The notes: generated from the sequence alone by a model not told the origin. Shown: positions 1-10,402, counted from the first letter of the stretch. The stretch: 64,000 bases of DNA from Dermacentor variabilis (GCF_050947875.1 NC_134573.1:48866115-48930114), one strand, 5' to 3'. Program-made: numbers and translations.

Positions 1-438
1 CCAACTCCTAGTTCTCGCCTCTCTGCTAAGCCCCGGTAGCACAGGACGTGCCCGCTTTTCGGCACTGTACATGCTTCTTTCGTTCTCCTAACTTTACTGA
101 GCCCTATTATATCCCATTTACTGCCCTCTAATTCCTCCAATAGCACTGCTAGACTCGCCTCACTAGGTACCGTTCTAGTGTTGAACGTTGCCAGGTTCAG
201 ATACCAATGGCGGCCTGTCCAGGTACAGGGATCAAGCATACTCTGCTGCGTCACAGGTCTGACCGCCGCCGTGGTCACTTGCTTCGCAGCTGCTGGGGAC
301 TGAGGGGCTGGGGTTTGATTGTTGTATTCATCTAGGAGGTTGTGGCCAAGTACTGCTCTAGGGTGCTCAATCCTGCTCTGGTGAGGGAGTGCTTTACCGG
401 TTCTGGCCACCGGGATCAGGCCGCACTCCGGGCCTGTT
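1..438 (-). CDS. RTE-type LINE, N-terminal AP-endonuclease part, runs off window
   Basis: The minus strand is open from just after a stop near 439 to base 1. It reads a Pro/Ala/Gln-rich lead and then the start of an APE-type endonuclease: the segment WYLNLATFNTRT followed by LLEELEGSKWDIIGLSKVRR, the usual 'new targets and who is the enemy' opening of RTE-clade enzymes. The catalytic Glu and Asp/His motifs lie beyond the window. The only internal Met is at about 239, so the annotated start is an open-frame limit, not a proven start codon. The protein would nick target DNA for target-primed reverse transcription. It probably belongs to the same BovB-like RTE family as 42849-44080. That link is inference because the two fragments do not overlap. 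Confidence 0.72.
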
Positions 439-444
439 TATGCA

Positions 445-575
445 ATCTTATCAACTCGCGGATTTTTTTATGCGGCGGAAAATTGCGCGGCACCGGGATT
501 CGAATCATGGTCCTTTTGCACGCCAGGTGGATGCTCCACCTCTAAGCCACCGATGCACCACCGCTGCACCACTAA
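445..575 (-). mobile_element. tRNA-like SINE head or fragment
   Basis: The minus strand shows an A-box-like TGGCTTAGAGGTGG (about 533-549) and a B-box-like GATTCGAATCC (about 496-506) at tRNA-like spacing. I could not fold a clean acceptor stem, so a functional tRNA is unlikely and a SINE head is the better call. It sits directly upstream of the RTE endonuclease frame. Confidence 0.42.
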
Positions 576-1329
576 CAACCATAAAAGTGCGTAAAAATCT
601 CGAGATTTACAAAAGCATAACACTTGTGTTCCGGTTTTAAACTGGTTTCTCCAACTGATTGCCGAGGAGGGCGAGTGCCTATATTTTTGTGACACGATTT
701 GATTTGTCATCTCATAATGGATTGAGCTCTTCCATTGTTCGGCGAACTTCTGCTTAATGTCTGATAGCCTGTGTTTCTTTATGCGCGCAATAGCCGGATT
801 TGTCAGACTCCCGATGGCATTCTATAGCGTGCAAGCAAATGGAAGCGTAGTGTCCATCCCTGACAATCATGATGTTTATTATTGGTGTGTTACGAGCACT
901 TTTATCGTATTTTTTCTAGTTTGAGCTTTCTCTTACTCCTGGAGCTACAGATTATTTTTTCTAACGCTTTGGCACTGTAGTTCTCTATGCGGAATAACAG
1001 AATGAAACAGCACCTCATGGCTTCAAATTATCAAAACTTATTATTTTTGCACAATTTTCTGTCATCTTGCGCGCTGTTAGCTTAAGCCTTTGTATTGAGT
1101 CTAGTGTTGGATTGTAGCTGATCTACTCGGGATGAAACATTAAGCAAAAAACGGCAGGCACCGACCAATAGAAATGCTAAATATGAATAATTCTTTAAGA
1201 CGTTTCGGCTTCATACGGAAGCCTTGTTCACAATGGGTGAGGTAAAGTTCATGGGAGTAAAAAAAACTCGGAGGACACCTCGACACTTCTTACAAGTTGG
1301 GAATGTGAAATCATCAATGTCCAATGGAC
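576..1329. other. No gene; possible Penelope-like terminal remnant near 1190-1260
   Basis: AT-rich sequence without a credible ORF. Around 1198-1232 it holds AGACGTTTCGGCTTC followed by an inverted match GGAAGCC. I recall this hairpin-bearing motif from terminal repeats of Penelope-like elements, but there is no coding support here, so the assignment is weak. Confidence 0.25.
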
Positions 1330-4195
1330 ACATTGCAAACAAGCTGCTGCGCATGCGCGCCGCTCGCGAGCGCCCCTTATGCGGTTAGGAAGCTAGCAGA
1401 CGACTCCCCGCCTGGCTGGGCTTTCCGGCACGCTCAGGCATGCTCCGGTGTCCACGTTTCTGAATGCCATGACAGCGCACTGCGTTGCGTACGGCTGTGC
1501 GAATTATAACGGCCAACTCACAGCTACCAACATTCCATCGCCTTCGAGCAGCTGTCCGCCACCACGTGATCACCGGTTGGATCTACCATTCTCGATCCAC
1601 GAACTTAAGGCAGCATTAGCTTTGTGTAGCCGCACATCAGCGCCAGGGCCTGACGGAATTTCCTACCGAGCTCTGTGTCACCTGGGGGAGCGAGCGAGAG
1701 GGGTTCTTCTTGAGGTGTACAATGAATCTTGGAGAAATGGCACGCTACCAACAACCTGGAAGACAAGTCGCCTTGTTCCACTGCTAAAGCCTGGCAAGTC
1801 GCCGCTGGATCTCTCATCATATCGCCCGATCGCTTTGGCGAGCTGTGTGGGCAAAGTAATGGAGAGGATGGTCCTAGGACGCCTGGAGTGGTACTTGGAG
1901 TACCACAACACCTACCCAGATGCCATGGCGGGCTTCCGACGCGGTCGATCATCGATCGATAACGTCGTCGACCTGGTGACCTACATTCAACATGAGAAAC
2001 GCCGTAAGCGTCTCTGCGCATCCTTATTCCTCGACGTTAAAGGGGCGTATGACAACGTTACGCATGAAGCCATCCTCTCTGCTCTCGCAGAGGCAGGAGT
2101 GGGTGGTCGGATGTTTCAATGGATGCGGAGCTATCTATCCATGCGATCCTTCTTTGTAAGCACCGAGGAAGGCCATACTTCTCTACATTATAGCTACCGC
2201 GGCGTCCCCCAGGGCGGTGTACTTAGCCCCGTGTTATTTAATCTAATACTAATTGCTCTCCTTGAGCACGTGCCAACCACAGTCAGGCTATCAATGTACG
2301 CGGATGACATCTGCATATGGACATCTGCAGTAACACGCCTTCAGCTGCGAGCGAGGATTCAGAAAGCCGCGACGCAAACTGCTATCTACCTCCGTAATCG
2401 AGGCCTGGAAATTTCCTCCGAAAAATGCGCACTTGTGCCATTTACGCGCAAACCCATGGCAAGCTACAGTGTAACGATAAATGGCCAAATAATACGACGG
2501 GTCCGATCGTACAAGTTTCTAGGTGTCATAATCGACAGGGACTTGTCATGGAGCCCACACATATCTTACGTGAAAAAACGGTTGACAGGCATTTGCCACC
2601 TGTTCAAGAGTTTCGCTGGCAAGACCTGGGGAATGTCGCCTAGTGCCATGTTACAACTGTACAGGGTGCTTTTTCTGGGATTTCTGCGATACAGCTTGCC
2701 AGCAATAAACAACACAGGCAAAACGAGTCTACGCACAATACAAAGTCTTCAGGGTCAAGCGCTCCGGATCTGTCTAGGCCTGCCTCAGAGTGCTTCAACA
2801 GTGGCGACGATAGCAATCGCTAGAGACCACCTTGTCAAGACCCACATTGAAATTGAAGTACTCAGGACCCATATAAGGCATCTAGCCAGGACTCCTCATC
2901 ACCATTTAGCCTCTCTACCAGCGGACAGGCCACACACATCTTTCAGCCAAACGATAACTGCATATGATGAATCATTGCCAGCTTGTTTCACTCCGGCTGC
3001 GAGACCTTCGATCCCTCCATGGTGCCTCGCTCAGCCAAAAGTCAACCTCGCAATACCTGGTATCTCGAAAAAAGCTGATCTGTCATCACCAGCCCTTAGA
3101 CAGCTCACGCTACTATATTTGTACGAGAACTACCGTGACTCTACGCATATTTACACTGATGGATCTGTCCTTCCAAGCAGCTCCGCGGCGGCAATCGTCA
3201 TACCAGCGAAAGCTACTACAATCAAATTTAAGACGACCCACGCGACAACATCGACGGCAGCAGAGCTCGCAGCGCTCTTTACTGCTCTTCATCACATTGG
3301 TGATGAACCGCCACACAAATGGACAATATTCTGCGATTCGAAGGCGGCACTGCAGTCTCTACTGTCACCTTTACGACGCGGACCGCACGAACAACTAATA
3401 TTCCATATTACAGAGACATTACACCATATAAGTGATGCAGGCCAAGAAATAACCTTTCAGTGGCTTCCAAGTCACTGCGGGATCAGCGGCAATGAACGGG
3501 CGGATCACGCTGCCCGCTCAGCCCATACTGAGGAGTGCCATGTCCCAATTCCTCTTTCTAGAACTAACGCGGCACGGAATCTCCGCCTACTTGCTCGGCA
3601 GTGCACCGCGTCGCAATGGAATGAGCCACATTTAAGAAATCCGCGACTGTACTCACTTGATCCAACATTAAGTCTTCGAGCACCCTCACAGCTTCGCCGT
3701 AGAGACGCCACGCTTTTATATCGACTTTGGTTGGGCGTTGCCTTTACTAAAGCCTATGCCTTCCGCATAGGGATGACCGACACCCCAACCTGTGACCACT
3801 GCGGCCATGAAGAATCAATTGGTCATATTTTGTGCACCTGCCCGCAGTACAGTCCACAGAGCGCATGCCTTAGCCACGAACTTGAACAACTGGACGACCA
3901 ACCGCTATCCGAAAAAAGAATTCTGCAACATCGAAAGGACCTACCGTCACAGAAGAAGGCCGTGCAAGCGCTTTTGCGCTTCTTGCGATCTACCGGCCTG
4001 TGTGAACGACTTTAACTGGAACGCCTTTTGTGTGTGTGTCTCCAGGTGTGCGCGTTCGTTTTTTTTTTGCGTTTTCCTCTCTGTCATCTTTCTAACACCT
4101 ATCCCCCATCCCCAGTGTAGGGTAGCAAACCGGAGACTCATATCTGGTTAACCTCCCTGCCTTTCCTCTTCACTCTCTCTCTCTTGTTACTTAGT
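1330..4195 (+). mobile_element. I-type LINE, 5'-truncated, with long ORF2 remnant
   Basis: It consists of the C-terminal two thirds of an ORF2 (RT, RNase H, zinc-binding tail) followed by a CT-rich 3' UTR ending in a CTCTCT tract near 4185. The endonuclease half and ORF1 are missing, as expected for 5' truncation during target-primed reverse transcription. The exact left edge is uncertain because 1330-1450 has no clear homology in one frame. I could not find a target-site duplication. Confidence 0.85.
1448..4015 (+). CDS. LINE ORF2 fragment: reverse transcriptase, RNase H, CCHC-like tail
   Basis: An 855-codon frame with no internal stop. RT motifs run in order: APGPDGI near residue 62, YRPIALASC, AGFRRGRSSIDN, LDVKGAYDNV (motif A), GVPQGGVLSPVLFNL (motif B) and YADD at 284-287 (catalytic Asps). 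An RNase H domain follows at about 565-690 with YTDGSV, TAAELAAL, FCDSKAAL and GNERADHAA supplying the D-E-D-D residues. The end carries a Cys/His cluster (C782, C785, H793, C796) typical of LINE C-termini. RNase H places it in the I superclade. The Met at 1448 is just the first in frame; the native protein would begin upstream with an endonuclease that is absent. It could make RT but not a complete retrotransposition enzyme. Confidence 0.9.
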   Translation: MSTFLNAMTAHCVAYGCANYNGQLTATNIPSPSSSCPPPRDHRLDLPFSIHELKAALALCSRTSAPGPDGISYRALCHLGERARGVLLEVYNESWRNGTLPTTWKTSRLVPLLKPGKSPLDLSSYRPIALASCVGKVMERMVLGRLEWYLEYHNTYPDAMAGFRRGRSSIDNVVDLVTYIQHEKRRKRLCASLFLDVKGAYDNVTHEAILSALAEAGVGGRMFQWMRSYLSMRSFFVSTEEGHTSLHYSYRGVPQGGVLSPVLFNLILIALLEHVPTTVRLSMYADDICIWTSAVTRLQLRARIQKAATQTAIYLRNRGLEISSEKCALVPFTRKPMASYSVTINGQIIRRVRSYKFLGVIIDRDLSWSPHISYVKKRLTGICHLFKSFAGKTWGMSPSAMLQLYRVLFLGFLRYSLPAINNTGKTSLRTIQSLQGQALRICLGLPQSASTVATIAIARDHLVKTHIEIEVLRTHIRHLARTPHHHLASLPADRPHTSFSQTITAYDESLPACFTPAARPSIPPWCLAQPKVNLAIPGISKKADLSSPALRQLTLLYLYENYRDSTHIYTDGSVLPSSSAAAIVIPAKATTIKFKTTHATTSTAAELAALFTALHHIGDEPPHKWTIFCDSKAALQSLLSPLRRGPHEQLIFHITETLHHISDAGQEITFQWLPSHCGISGNERADHAARSAHTEECHVPIPLSRTNAARNLRLLARQCTASQWNEPHLRNPRLYSLDPTLSLRAPSQLRRRDATLLYRLWLGVAFTKAYAFRIGMTDTPTCDHCGHEESIGHILCTCPQYSPQSACLSHELEQLDDQPLSEKRILQHRKDLPSQKKAVQALLRFLRSTGLCERL

Positions 4196-5096
4196 TGTTT
4201 CTGTCCAAGTAGCGGTACACGCTGAAATGAACGTCGTGGGTGAACGCCGTAAAGCAGTAGAGTGCGGACGGCTCACTTTTGTAACTCAAGGATTTGGATT
4301 CGCAGCGAGCACTTATAGCAGCTGTATGTCATGAATTTTGGTCTGTAATGAGTCCTTTTTATTAATATCTGCTCTTCTTCCATTTTAGGCCAGCTTCAAA
4401 CTTTTGTAGCCAACCTGACTACGTGCCAACTATTTTCTCATACACCCGAAATTCCGGCCAGGCTGCAGTGCAGCGGCACGGTTGTTGCATAGATAAAGAG
4501 GCATGTAGGAGCACGTTAATGACAGCGAAGTAGGATTTCAATGTGGCATGTGCGTTGCGGCGTATGCTACCAGTTTTAGAGCGCGCTTTCGTTCTCGGTG
4601 TGCGCTCGTAGGTCTCAGCGCGCAGGCTAGTTCCGCCGGCGTATTGCCGGCTTAAACCGTGCGCGCGTGCGCGCGACAACTAAGGCACGCGTTTTTGTTG
4701 CGTGAGGAAACGAAAATTAAGGGCCGTAAATGCTAACGATAATTTTGAAAATCATGTAATACCACCTCGCACGTCGCTACACATTCGATAGCACATTGAT
4801 TGGCTACTTGATGCGAGTGCATAAATGCACTGTGTTGGAAAATATGGCGTAAAATCCGTGATCACTCCACGCTGCAAATCGAAGTGCGAGATGAGTCAGC
4901 GATATGAAGCAAAGCCTTCCCGACGTAATGCAGTCAGCTTCGACAGTTGACAATGCCACAGGTTGTATGTGTTAGCGTCTACCCAAGCCACTTGATTCAG
5001 TTCATCCCTGAACTACATTTTATCTTTAATTTAATACATACATGTAACAGTTTGTACAAAACTAAATGTGCATTGTAATACATATAGCTGAGCTTC
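4196..5096. other. No recognisable gene
   Basis: Mixed-composition DNA after the LINE 3' UTR. It contains a CpG-rich patch at about 4565-4700. The one sizeable ORF (4419-4679, minus) is low-complexity Arg/Ala/Thr-rich and matches no family I know. Confidence 0.5.
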
Positions 5097-5301
5097 TACA
5101 ACATTGCAATAATAATAATATTTGGGGTTTTACGTGCCAAAACCACTTTCTGATTATGAGGCACGCCGTAGTGGAGGAGTCCGGAAATTTTGGCCACCTG
5201 GGGTTCTTTAACGTGCACCTAAATCTAAGCACACGGGTGTTTTCGCATTTCGCCCCCATCGAAATGCGGCCGCCGTGGCCGGGATTCGATACAACATTGC
5301 A
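5097..5301 (-). mobile_element. Ruka-like tRNA-derived SINE, 5'-truncated, with 12-bp TSD
   Basis: The duplication TACAACATTGCA flanks it at 5097-5108 and 5290-5301. Read on the minus strand the 181-bp body starts inside the B box (TCGAATCCCGGCCACGG), so the A-box half is missing. It continues through the family body (GTTAAAGAACCCCAGG, CTCCACTACGGCGTGCCTCAT, GTAAAACCCC) to an ATT/AAT tail. The body matches the full-length copy at 10881-11112, which confirms a dispersed family. It needs a LINE in trans to move. The name Ruka is from memory of a published tick SINE. Confidence 0.85.
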
Positions 5302-6195
5302 GGAAGAGAACACCAAAAGTCAATTAACACACGTCAAATCCAAAGAGTAGACGCAAGCCGCCTGAACAAGAAGCACTTGTGGGTCACTGACGCTTAGACT
5401 GAGCATAACGTTCTTCACGAAACCTTCTTTTTTAAATGCCCAACCACAATGGGCCTGACGCACGGTAGCGGTTGTTGAGTGCATGGAGTTCCACGCCTCG
5501 TCGCTGGCGAACGAGCATCGCGAAAAGTCACAAGTCCATCCCTTGTCCAAGAAAGGAAACGGAATGCAGTCTTCCTCCATCTTTCTTAAACGACGTAAGG
5601 AGACTTATTATCAATTTCACGCCAAGAAACTCGATGGCACAAGTAGCAACAAGGCAACGACGGGGAATTTTTTCCACGCAAATACTCTCGCACCCAGCGC
5701 ACCGAACCCTTCCTTAGGCCTACGGTAGTGGGCGCTCACTTTTTTTGCAAAGTGTATATCGTAATTGGGTGGTTTTCCTTTTTTTTTCTTTCGTATTTCG
5801 TGTGCGCTCGTGTGTTTCGTGTACATTTGATTTTGCAGGATGGTTAGACTTCTTTAGCGCCACGTGCTTCAACACGTGCAGCCGGATGGGACATTGAGTT
5901 ACTAGAGAGACTAATAGCTATTAGTAATAGTCGAGACTACTAATAGTTGAATTGACTTGTAATAGAGTACTAAAAGTAGACTAATAGTTGACACTGAAGC
6001 TATTAGTGGTTTTACTGTCCGTGTTTCGGTAGGAAAGTGAGAGCGGGGCCGTGTGGTTGAGCACGTGCGAGAGCGTGTCATATCTTGGGTCTCCGCAGCA
6101 TTTATTGCCTTTGAAACAGTGGTGAGAGTTGCTTTGCAACTATATGAAGATTTCGATCCTGTGCGTATCGGCTTTTGCTAAAAGGCACGTGCTCT
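5302..6195. other. No gene; contains a TAATAG-rich patch
   Basis: Several short overlapping ORFs (5320-5580 minus, 5472-5728 plus) have no recognisable motif, and opposite-strand overlap argues against coding. The patch at 5900-6015 is described separately. Confidence 0.4.
5900..6015. repeat. Degenerate TAATAG/CTATTA repeats with a 16-bp palindrome
   Basis: ACTAATAGCTATTAGT at 5910-5925 is a perfect palindrome. ACTAATAGTTGA recurs at about 5940 and 5975, with further TAATAG and TATTAG words between. It looks like decayed simple repeat; function unknown. Confidence 0.55.
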
Positions 6196-6235
6196 GTATT
6201 ATTATATTATTGTAGTACTTGCATCAGAAAAACAC

Positions 6236-6790
6236 ATGCAATACATGACAAGAAAGCCGGGAAAGCCGGCAGTGCGGGGGGAGGGGGTGTCCCTCAAGGC
6301 CGATGAAGGAACGGATGAGAATGGAGAAGGAATCGAGTCAACCGGTACACACTGTGATGTCGAGACTAGGCTGCAGAAAATGGAGGCCTTCCAGGAAGAG
6401 CTTGTCAAACAGGGGGAACAGCTCATAAATAAACTAAACAGCGAGCGTGATACACACAAGGTAGTTGTATAAAAAAGAAGTAGCCGAGGAAAAGCTGAAC
6501 AAAGCTGCCATTGTGAACGAGAGAGAGAGAGGTGGTTCTTGTGAGGAAAGGAGGAAAGGCTAGCACTATCTTCTGGAACCCATGCGGGAGCACGGCTCAG
6601 CGCCAGCAGGCTGGCGCAGATGGAAGTAATGGAAAGAGAGGTAGGAGCGAGAAAGGTAGAGGGTCGTCTCAGCAGCATCAGAGCAGCCCAGCCGGCAGGG
6701 CCCAGTGGGTTCGACTGGAGTAGTAGGCTGGTGATAGACCGTATAGGAGGTGGCGCAGCAGAAACGAAGTTGTGGCGGATCGGGAAACCC
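6236..6790 (+). pseudogene. LINE ORF1, N-terminal coiled-coil portion
   Basis: The first frame (6236-6472) encodes a charged, Glu-rich segment with heptad-like LQKMEAFQEELVKQGEQL, a plausible coiled coil. Stops and frame changes follow, but charged coding-like stretches continue to about 6720, including a GA-rich run at 6519-6531. ORF1 proteins of this kind bind element RNA and form trimers or other oligomers. It is interrupted on the right by an antisense LINE fragment, beyond which the SGNH-like part resumes. Met 6240 is the first in frame but the true start is not certain. Confidence 0.55.
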
Positions 6791-6799
6791 GAGGTGGCG

Positions 6800-8420
6800 G
6801 GATGGCCATTAGGCTATCGGTCTTTGTAGAAATTTCCTATAGTCTCGCCGAAGCCCCGACGAGTCGAGGTACTCGAAGACACTTAGAAAGGCGGGTAGCT
6901 GATTATGGCAGGGAAAGAGGATATATTCCTGTCGTGAACATGGGAGTGTCAGGCGGTGAAACTCCTGCAGAAGTCGGCCGCGGTGCGGCAGGGGAGCAGG
7001 GCAGGCCAGCAAGAGGTGCTCCAGAGTCTCTGGTTCACCGCAAGAGGCACAGGCTGGCGAGGTGGCTTTCCCAAGGCGGTGCCGGTGGGCTGCCGTCCAG
7101 TAACAGCCAACTCGCAGTCGGACCAGCAATGAGGCATCCCTTCGTGGGATGCCGTTCTGTAGAAGAGGCCGTGGAGGCCGGCCCAGTGATACCCACTTGT
7201 CCGGGTGGCAGGCGATGATGTGCCGGCGCAGCCTGTGTCTCGAGAAGTCTGCGGCTGTTACAGCAGGGCTGAGGGGACTGCTTGAGTGCTGGGCACTCTT
7301 CGCAAGAATGTCCTCCTCTTCATGCCCACGTGTGCCGGTAACCAATGCAGGGATAGTGAGCATCCTGCGTCCTGAAGGGCCGTCAGTCTTGAAGAGAGCA
7401 GCGCAACCCTAAGGCTAGCCCTGTCAGGGGTCTGCAGGCAGAGCAGTGCCGCCTTGGAGTCACAGAAGATGGCTGCCGGGGTCGCTGGTAGTTCCTCTGC
7501 CAGCAGGTCCACAGCAAGGTGCAATCCTGCTAGCTCTGCTGCGGTAGAGCTTGCATGTCTCGGGAGATGGCACAGCTTGCTCTTTTGTAGGGCCTGTGCA
7601 ACGCAGGCTGCTGTGGATGAGCCCGTCTCCGGTTTCACGGATCCATCGACGATGATGTGAAGGCCGTCCCCAAGTCTCTCTTACAGAAGCTACCGTCTGC
7701 TGTAGGGCACATGTTGGAGAATGGTTCTTCGAGACACCTGGCAGCTCCATCGAGATAGGGACTGGTAGTCGCGTTGGTGGGCGAGGCTGTACAGCGTTCG
7801 CACGCGTGTTCCCTATGACTTCCTTATCGAGGCCACACAGCTGTCCCTTTTATGATGCTGGCCGGGAGCGTAGGCGGGTCAGGAGTCCTTGACCATCCGC
7901 GGCATGGTGTAGGCGATCAATGTGCCGTAACCCCTGTTGCAAGAAGAGTAGGGACAGGAGCCATGCACCTGCCTCAGCAAGAGTGGTGGTCACTTGTGAG
8001 GTTCAGGAGACGCCAAGACAGAGGCGTATTGCTGACCGGTGCTGCAGCCCCAGTTACCGCAGGCGGGCTGGGGGCAGCGCCACAAGAGAGAGGGTATACA
8101 GTAGCCGTGAAGTGGCTGAAGCTTCAAAGAGTTGCAGGGCCCACCTGGTGGTACAGCCATGTCCTCGGGCAGCGAGCTGTAATATCGCCTTGCGGACCCG
8201 AAGCGTCTAGGCGCACAGGGCCTTGGTAGCCGGCAGGCAGGTCAGCCGATTGTCAATGTGCAGCCCCGGGTAGGTGACTGCCTTGTTCCATTAGATCTGG
8301 GCGCCTTCCAAGAGTAGCCGGGCAATGGAACGCAGTCCCCCGACGTGACAGGAGAGGGAGTGCTAGCAAAGTATGTGGAATGCGTGCAACATTATGATAG
8401 GTAAGCTGGAAAGAGCGGCA
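6800..8420 (-). mobile_element. I-type LINE 3' fragment inserted antisense in the SGNH LINE
   Basis: Read right to left, this holds the RT thumb region (8350-7800), RNase H (7640-7280) and the zinc-binding C-terminus (7170-6820), with several frameshifts. Boundaries are approximate: the left edge follows the stop near 6808 and the right edge lies where plus-strand ORF1 coding resumes (about 8430). I could not see a clear target duplication. It is 5'-truncated like most LINE copies. Confidence 0.75.
6809..8350 (-). pseudogene. ORF2 C-terminal half: RT thumb, RNase H, CCHC-like tail (frameshifted)
   Basis: RNase H signatures in two frames are ASSTAAELAGLHLAVD, IFCDSKAAL and LHWLPAHVGM. The next frame shows the C-terminal region with CASCGEPETLEHLLLACP, a Cys/His cluster close to that of 1448-4015. 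Upstream frames carry the inter-domain linker (for example PISMELPGVSKN). At least three frameshifts and several stops are needed to read it through, so it is dead. The first RNase H Asp motif falls at a frame break near 7650. No catalytic RT motif remains because truncation removed it. Confidence 0.75.
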
Positions 8421-8429
8421 CCTACCTTG

Positions 8430-9051
8430 AGGCCGCCACGCGGCAAAAGCAAGAGCCCAGGGGATAATGCCCCTTGTCGAGTCCCAATCACGCGGAAAAA
8501 GACAAAGGGCCGCAGGGAGAGGTAGGAGAGAGTGAAAGGGTGTTTATCGCCGGCGACTCAAACCTGGCTGGGTGCTCAGAAGCAATTGTAGAGAGGGTTA
8601 AAGGCGATAAACGAGTGGCGGTATGGACATTTCTAGGGCGGTCACTGGCTTCTGTCACCGAGCGAGCAAAAGAAAAGCTCGCGGAAAATCCGCACGTGCG
8701 CAATCTTGTCATAGTAGCAGGTGACTAAATGACGTCATAAACAGGAAGGGGACAGGACTAGCCTAGCTCTTGGCGAAGGGGGTAGACGACTTACGCGAGC
8801 TATCCCCTAAAGTGCAGATCGTGGTGTGCACGGAGCCGGAAGTGCCTGTACGTTACCGTCACGTACTAAGAGCCGTGGTGGCTGCTAATGAGGCGATATG
8901 GAAAGTGAGCCGAGAGAAAGGCTTCGAGGTTGTCGAAGTAAACAGGGAAGTGAGAAAGTGTGGGGGTTTTAAACGAGACGCCATCCACTTCTATTACAGG
9001 CTGGCACGAGAAGTGGGCTGGCGACTTGGTGGTCGCGCTGTTGCGTTTTGA
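8430..9051 (+). pseudogene. LINE ORF1, SGNH/GDSL-hydrolase-like domain
   Basis: Two frames (8474-8728 and 8770-9051) joined by a short damaged stretch give one domain. Block I is VFIAGDSNLAG, with the GDS nucleophile motif at about 8552-8563. A hydrophobic strand NLVIVAGD follows, where the block III Asn site would continue into the damaged segment. Block V is DAIHFYYRLA, the Asp-His pair. This order fits SGNH hydrolases, a fold known in ORF1 proteins of some CR1-type LINEs; lipid or ester hydrolysis there is assumed, not shown. A stop after VAGD and a frame change make this copy non-functional. The C-terminus WRLGGRAVAF precedes a deletion to the RT. Confidence 0.7.
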
Positions 9052-9226
9052 GGGGGTCCGCAGGCGCTCACGAGGCAGAGTAGGTAGTAATGAAGAAGGT
9101 CCCCTAGGGGAACCTCAGAAGATCATCGCCGTCTATAATAGAAAAAAGAGAAAAGCAAGAAAGAGAGGTCGCCATGCAATAGGCTGCATAAACATGCACG
9201 GTTTGCGCATGCACACATGCATGCAT

Positions 9227-9256
9227 GTTGCCGTGCATGCAAACATGCACGGCAAC
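9227..9256. repeat. Perfect 13-bp hairpin at an internal deletion junction
   Basis: GTTGCCGTGCATG, loop CAAA, then its exact reverse complement. It lies in a short ATGCA-rich filler (about 9180-9290) between the end of ORF1 and RT motif B, where the endonuclease and N-terminal RT should be. Confidence 0.8.
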
Positions 9257-9289
9257 AGCCCTTGCATAAACATGCAAGGACTGAGGAGC

Positions 9290-9595
9290 GAGGAGAACTT
9301 TCATATCAACAAGAGACTGAGGCAGGGGTGCCCTTTATCCCCTCTGCTATTTATGATGTACATGGTGAGGACGGAGAGGGCGCTAGAAGGAATATCGGGT
9401 TTACTTTCTCATACAAACAAGCAAGTACAGTAGTAGAGCAGGAGCTCCCACGTTTATTTTATGCGGATAACATTGTGTTGCTAGCTAACAAGCAATGTGA
9501 TTTGCAACGTCGGGCTAGTATCTGTGGACAGGAAGGCAACAATTTAGGTTTGATGTTTAGTGTTAGAAAATCAGGTGTTATGGTATTCAATGAGG
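9290..9595 (+). pseudogene. RT palm fragment, motifs B and C, of the SGNH LINE
   Basis: Motif B reads KRLRQGCPLSPLLFMMYM in one frame. Motif C reads LFYADNIVLLA in another, so YADD has become YADN and a frameshift lies between. It ends in SVRKSGVMVFNEE. The reading resumes at 14546 after the L2-like insertion with NSEQTLAIQGQEIPGVTEY, which is the expected next part of this RT. Loss of the second catalytic Asp and the frameshift mean no activity. Confidence 0.75.
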
Positions 9596-9600
9596 AGTGG

Positions 9601-10402
9601 GCACGGTGACACCGCAGAAGCCATGTCACCTGTAACTCGTCTTCTGTTCCTTGAACCGGTGCTATTGATCTGCACATCTTGCCATGACAACGCATACAAC
9701 ACGTGCATCGTTGCATCTGTTCCTGATATGGTCGTCTTCGACTGGGAAGTGCCTGTCAGCGACACCCTCGGCACCAGATACTATGGAAGCATCACGGGAA
9801 CTTCGTCCAGTGCTATAAAGGCAGCGGATTCAGCAGCCTGCGTCAGTGGGCATGGTGGCACCGCAGAAGCCATGTCACGTGTACCTCGTCTTCTGTTCCT
9901 TGAACAGGTGCAGTTGATCTGCGCATCTTACCATGAGAACGCATACAACACGTGCATCGTTGGATCCGTTCCTGATATGGCCGTCTTCGACTGGGAAGTG
10001 CCTGTCAGCGACACCCTCGGCACCAGATACAATGGAAGCATCACGGGAACTTCGTCCTGTCCTATAAAGGCAGCGGATTCAGCAGCCTGCGTCAGTGGGC
10101 ACGGTGGCACCGCAGAATCCATGTCACCAACTCGTCTTCTGTTCCTTGAACAGGTGCTGTTGATCTGCGCATCTTCCCTTGAGAACGCATACAACACGTG
10201 CATCATTGGATCCGCTCCTGATATCGCCCTCTTTGACTGGGAAGTGCCTGTCAGCGACACCCTCGGCACCACATACTATGGAAACATCACGGGAACTTCG
10301 TCCTGTCCTATAAAGGCAGCAGATTCAGCAGCCTGCGTCAGTGGACGTGGTGGCACCGCTGAAGCCATGTCACCTGTAACTCGTCTTCTGTTCCTTGAAC
10401 AG
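9601..10402 (+). repeat. Tandem 249-bp repeats, about 3.2 copies, in one open frame
   Basis: Unit starts are at 9601, 9850, 10099 and 10345 (partial); the third unit lacks 3 bases. 249 bases equals 83 codons, and one frame runs open through all units (9560-10600) into the 2A-like motif. Each unit encodes a segment such as VFDWEVPVSDTLGT and KAADSAACVSG. Most differences between units change amino acids, so open frame alone does not prove translation. They may instead be 5' UTR promoter monomers, as known for mouse L1. Confidence 0.85.

Noticed and set aside
5320..5728. Opposed ORFs as genes
   Set aside because: Fully overlapping on both strands with no family motif.
9928..10272. Minus-strand ORF across the tandem repeats
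   Set aside because: It is a shadow of the repeated plus-strand frame and repeats with it; no motif.
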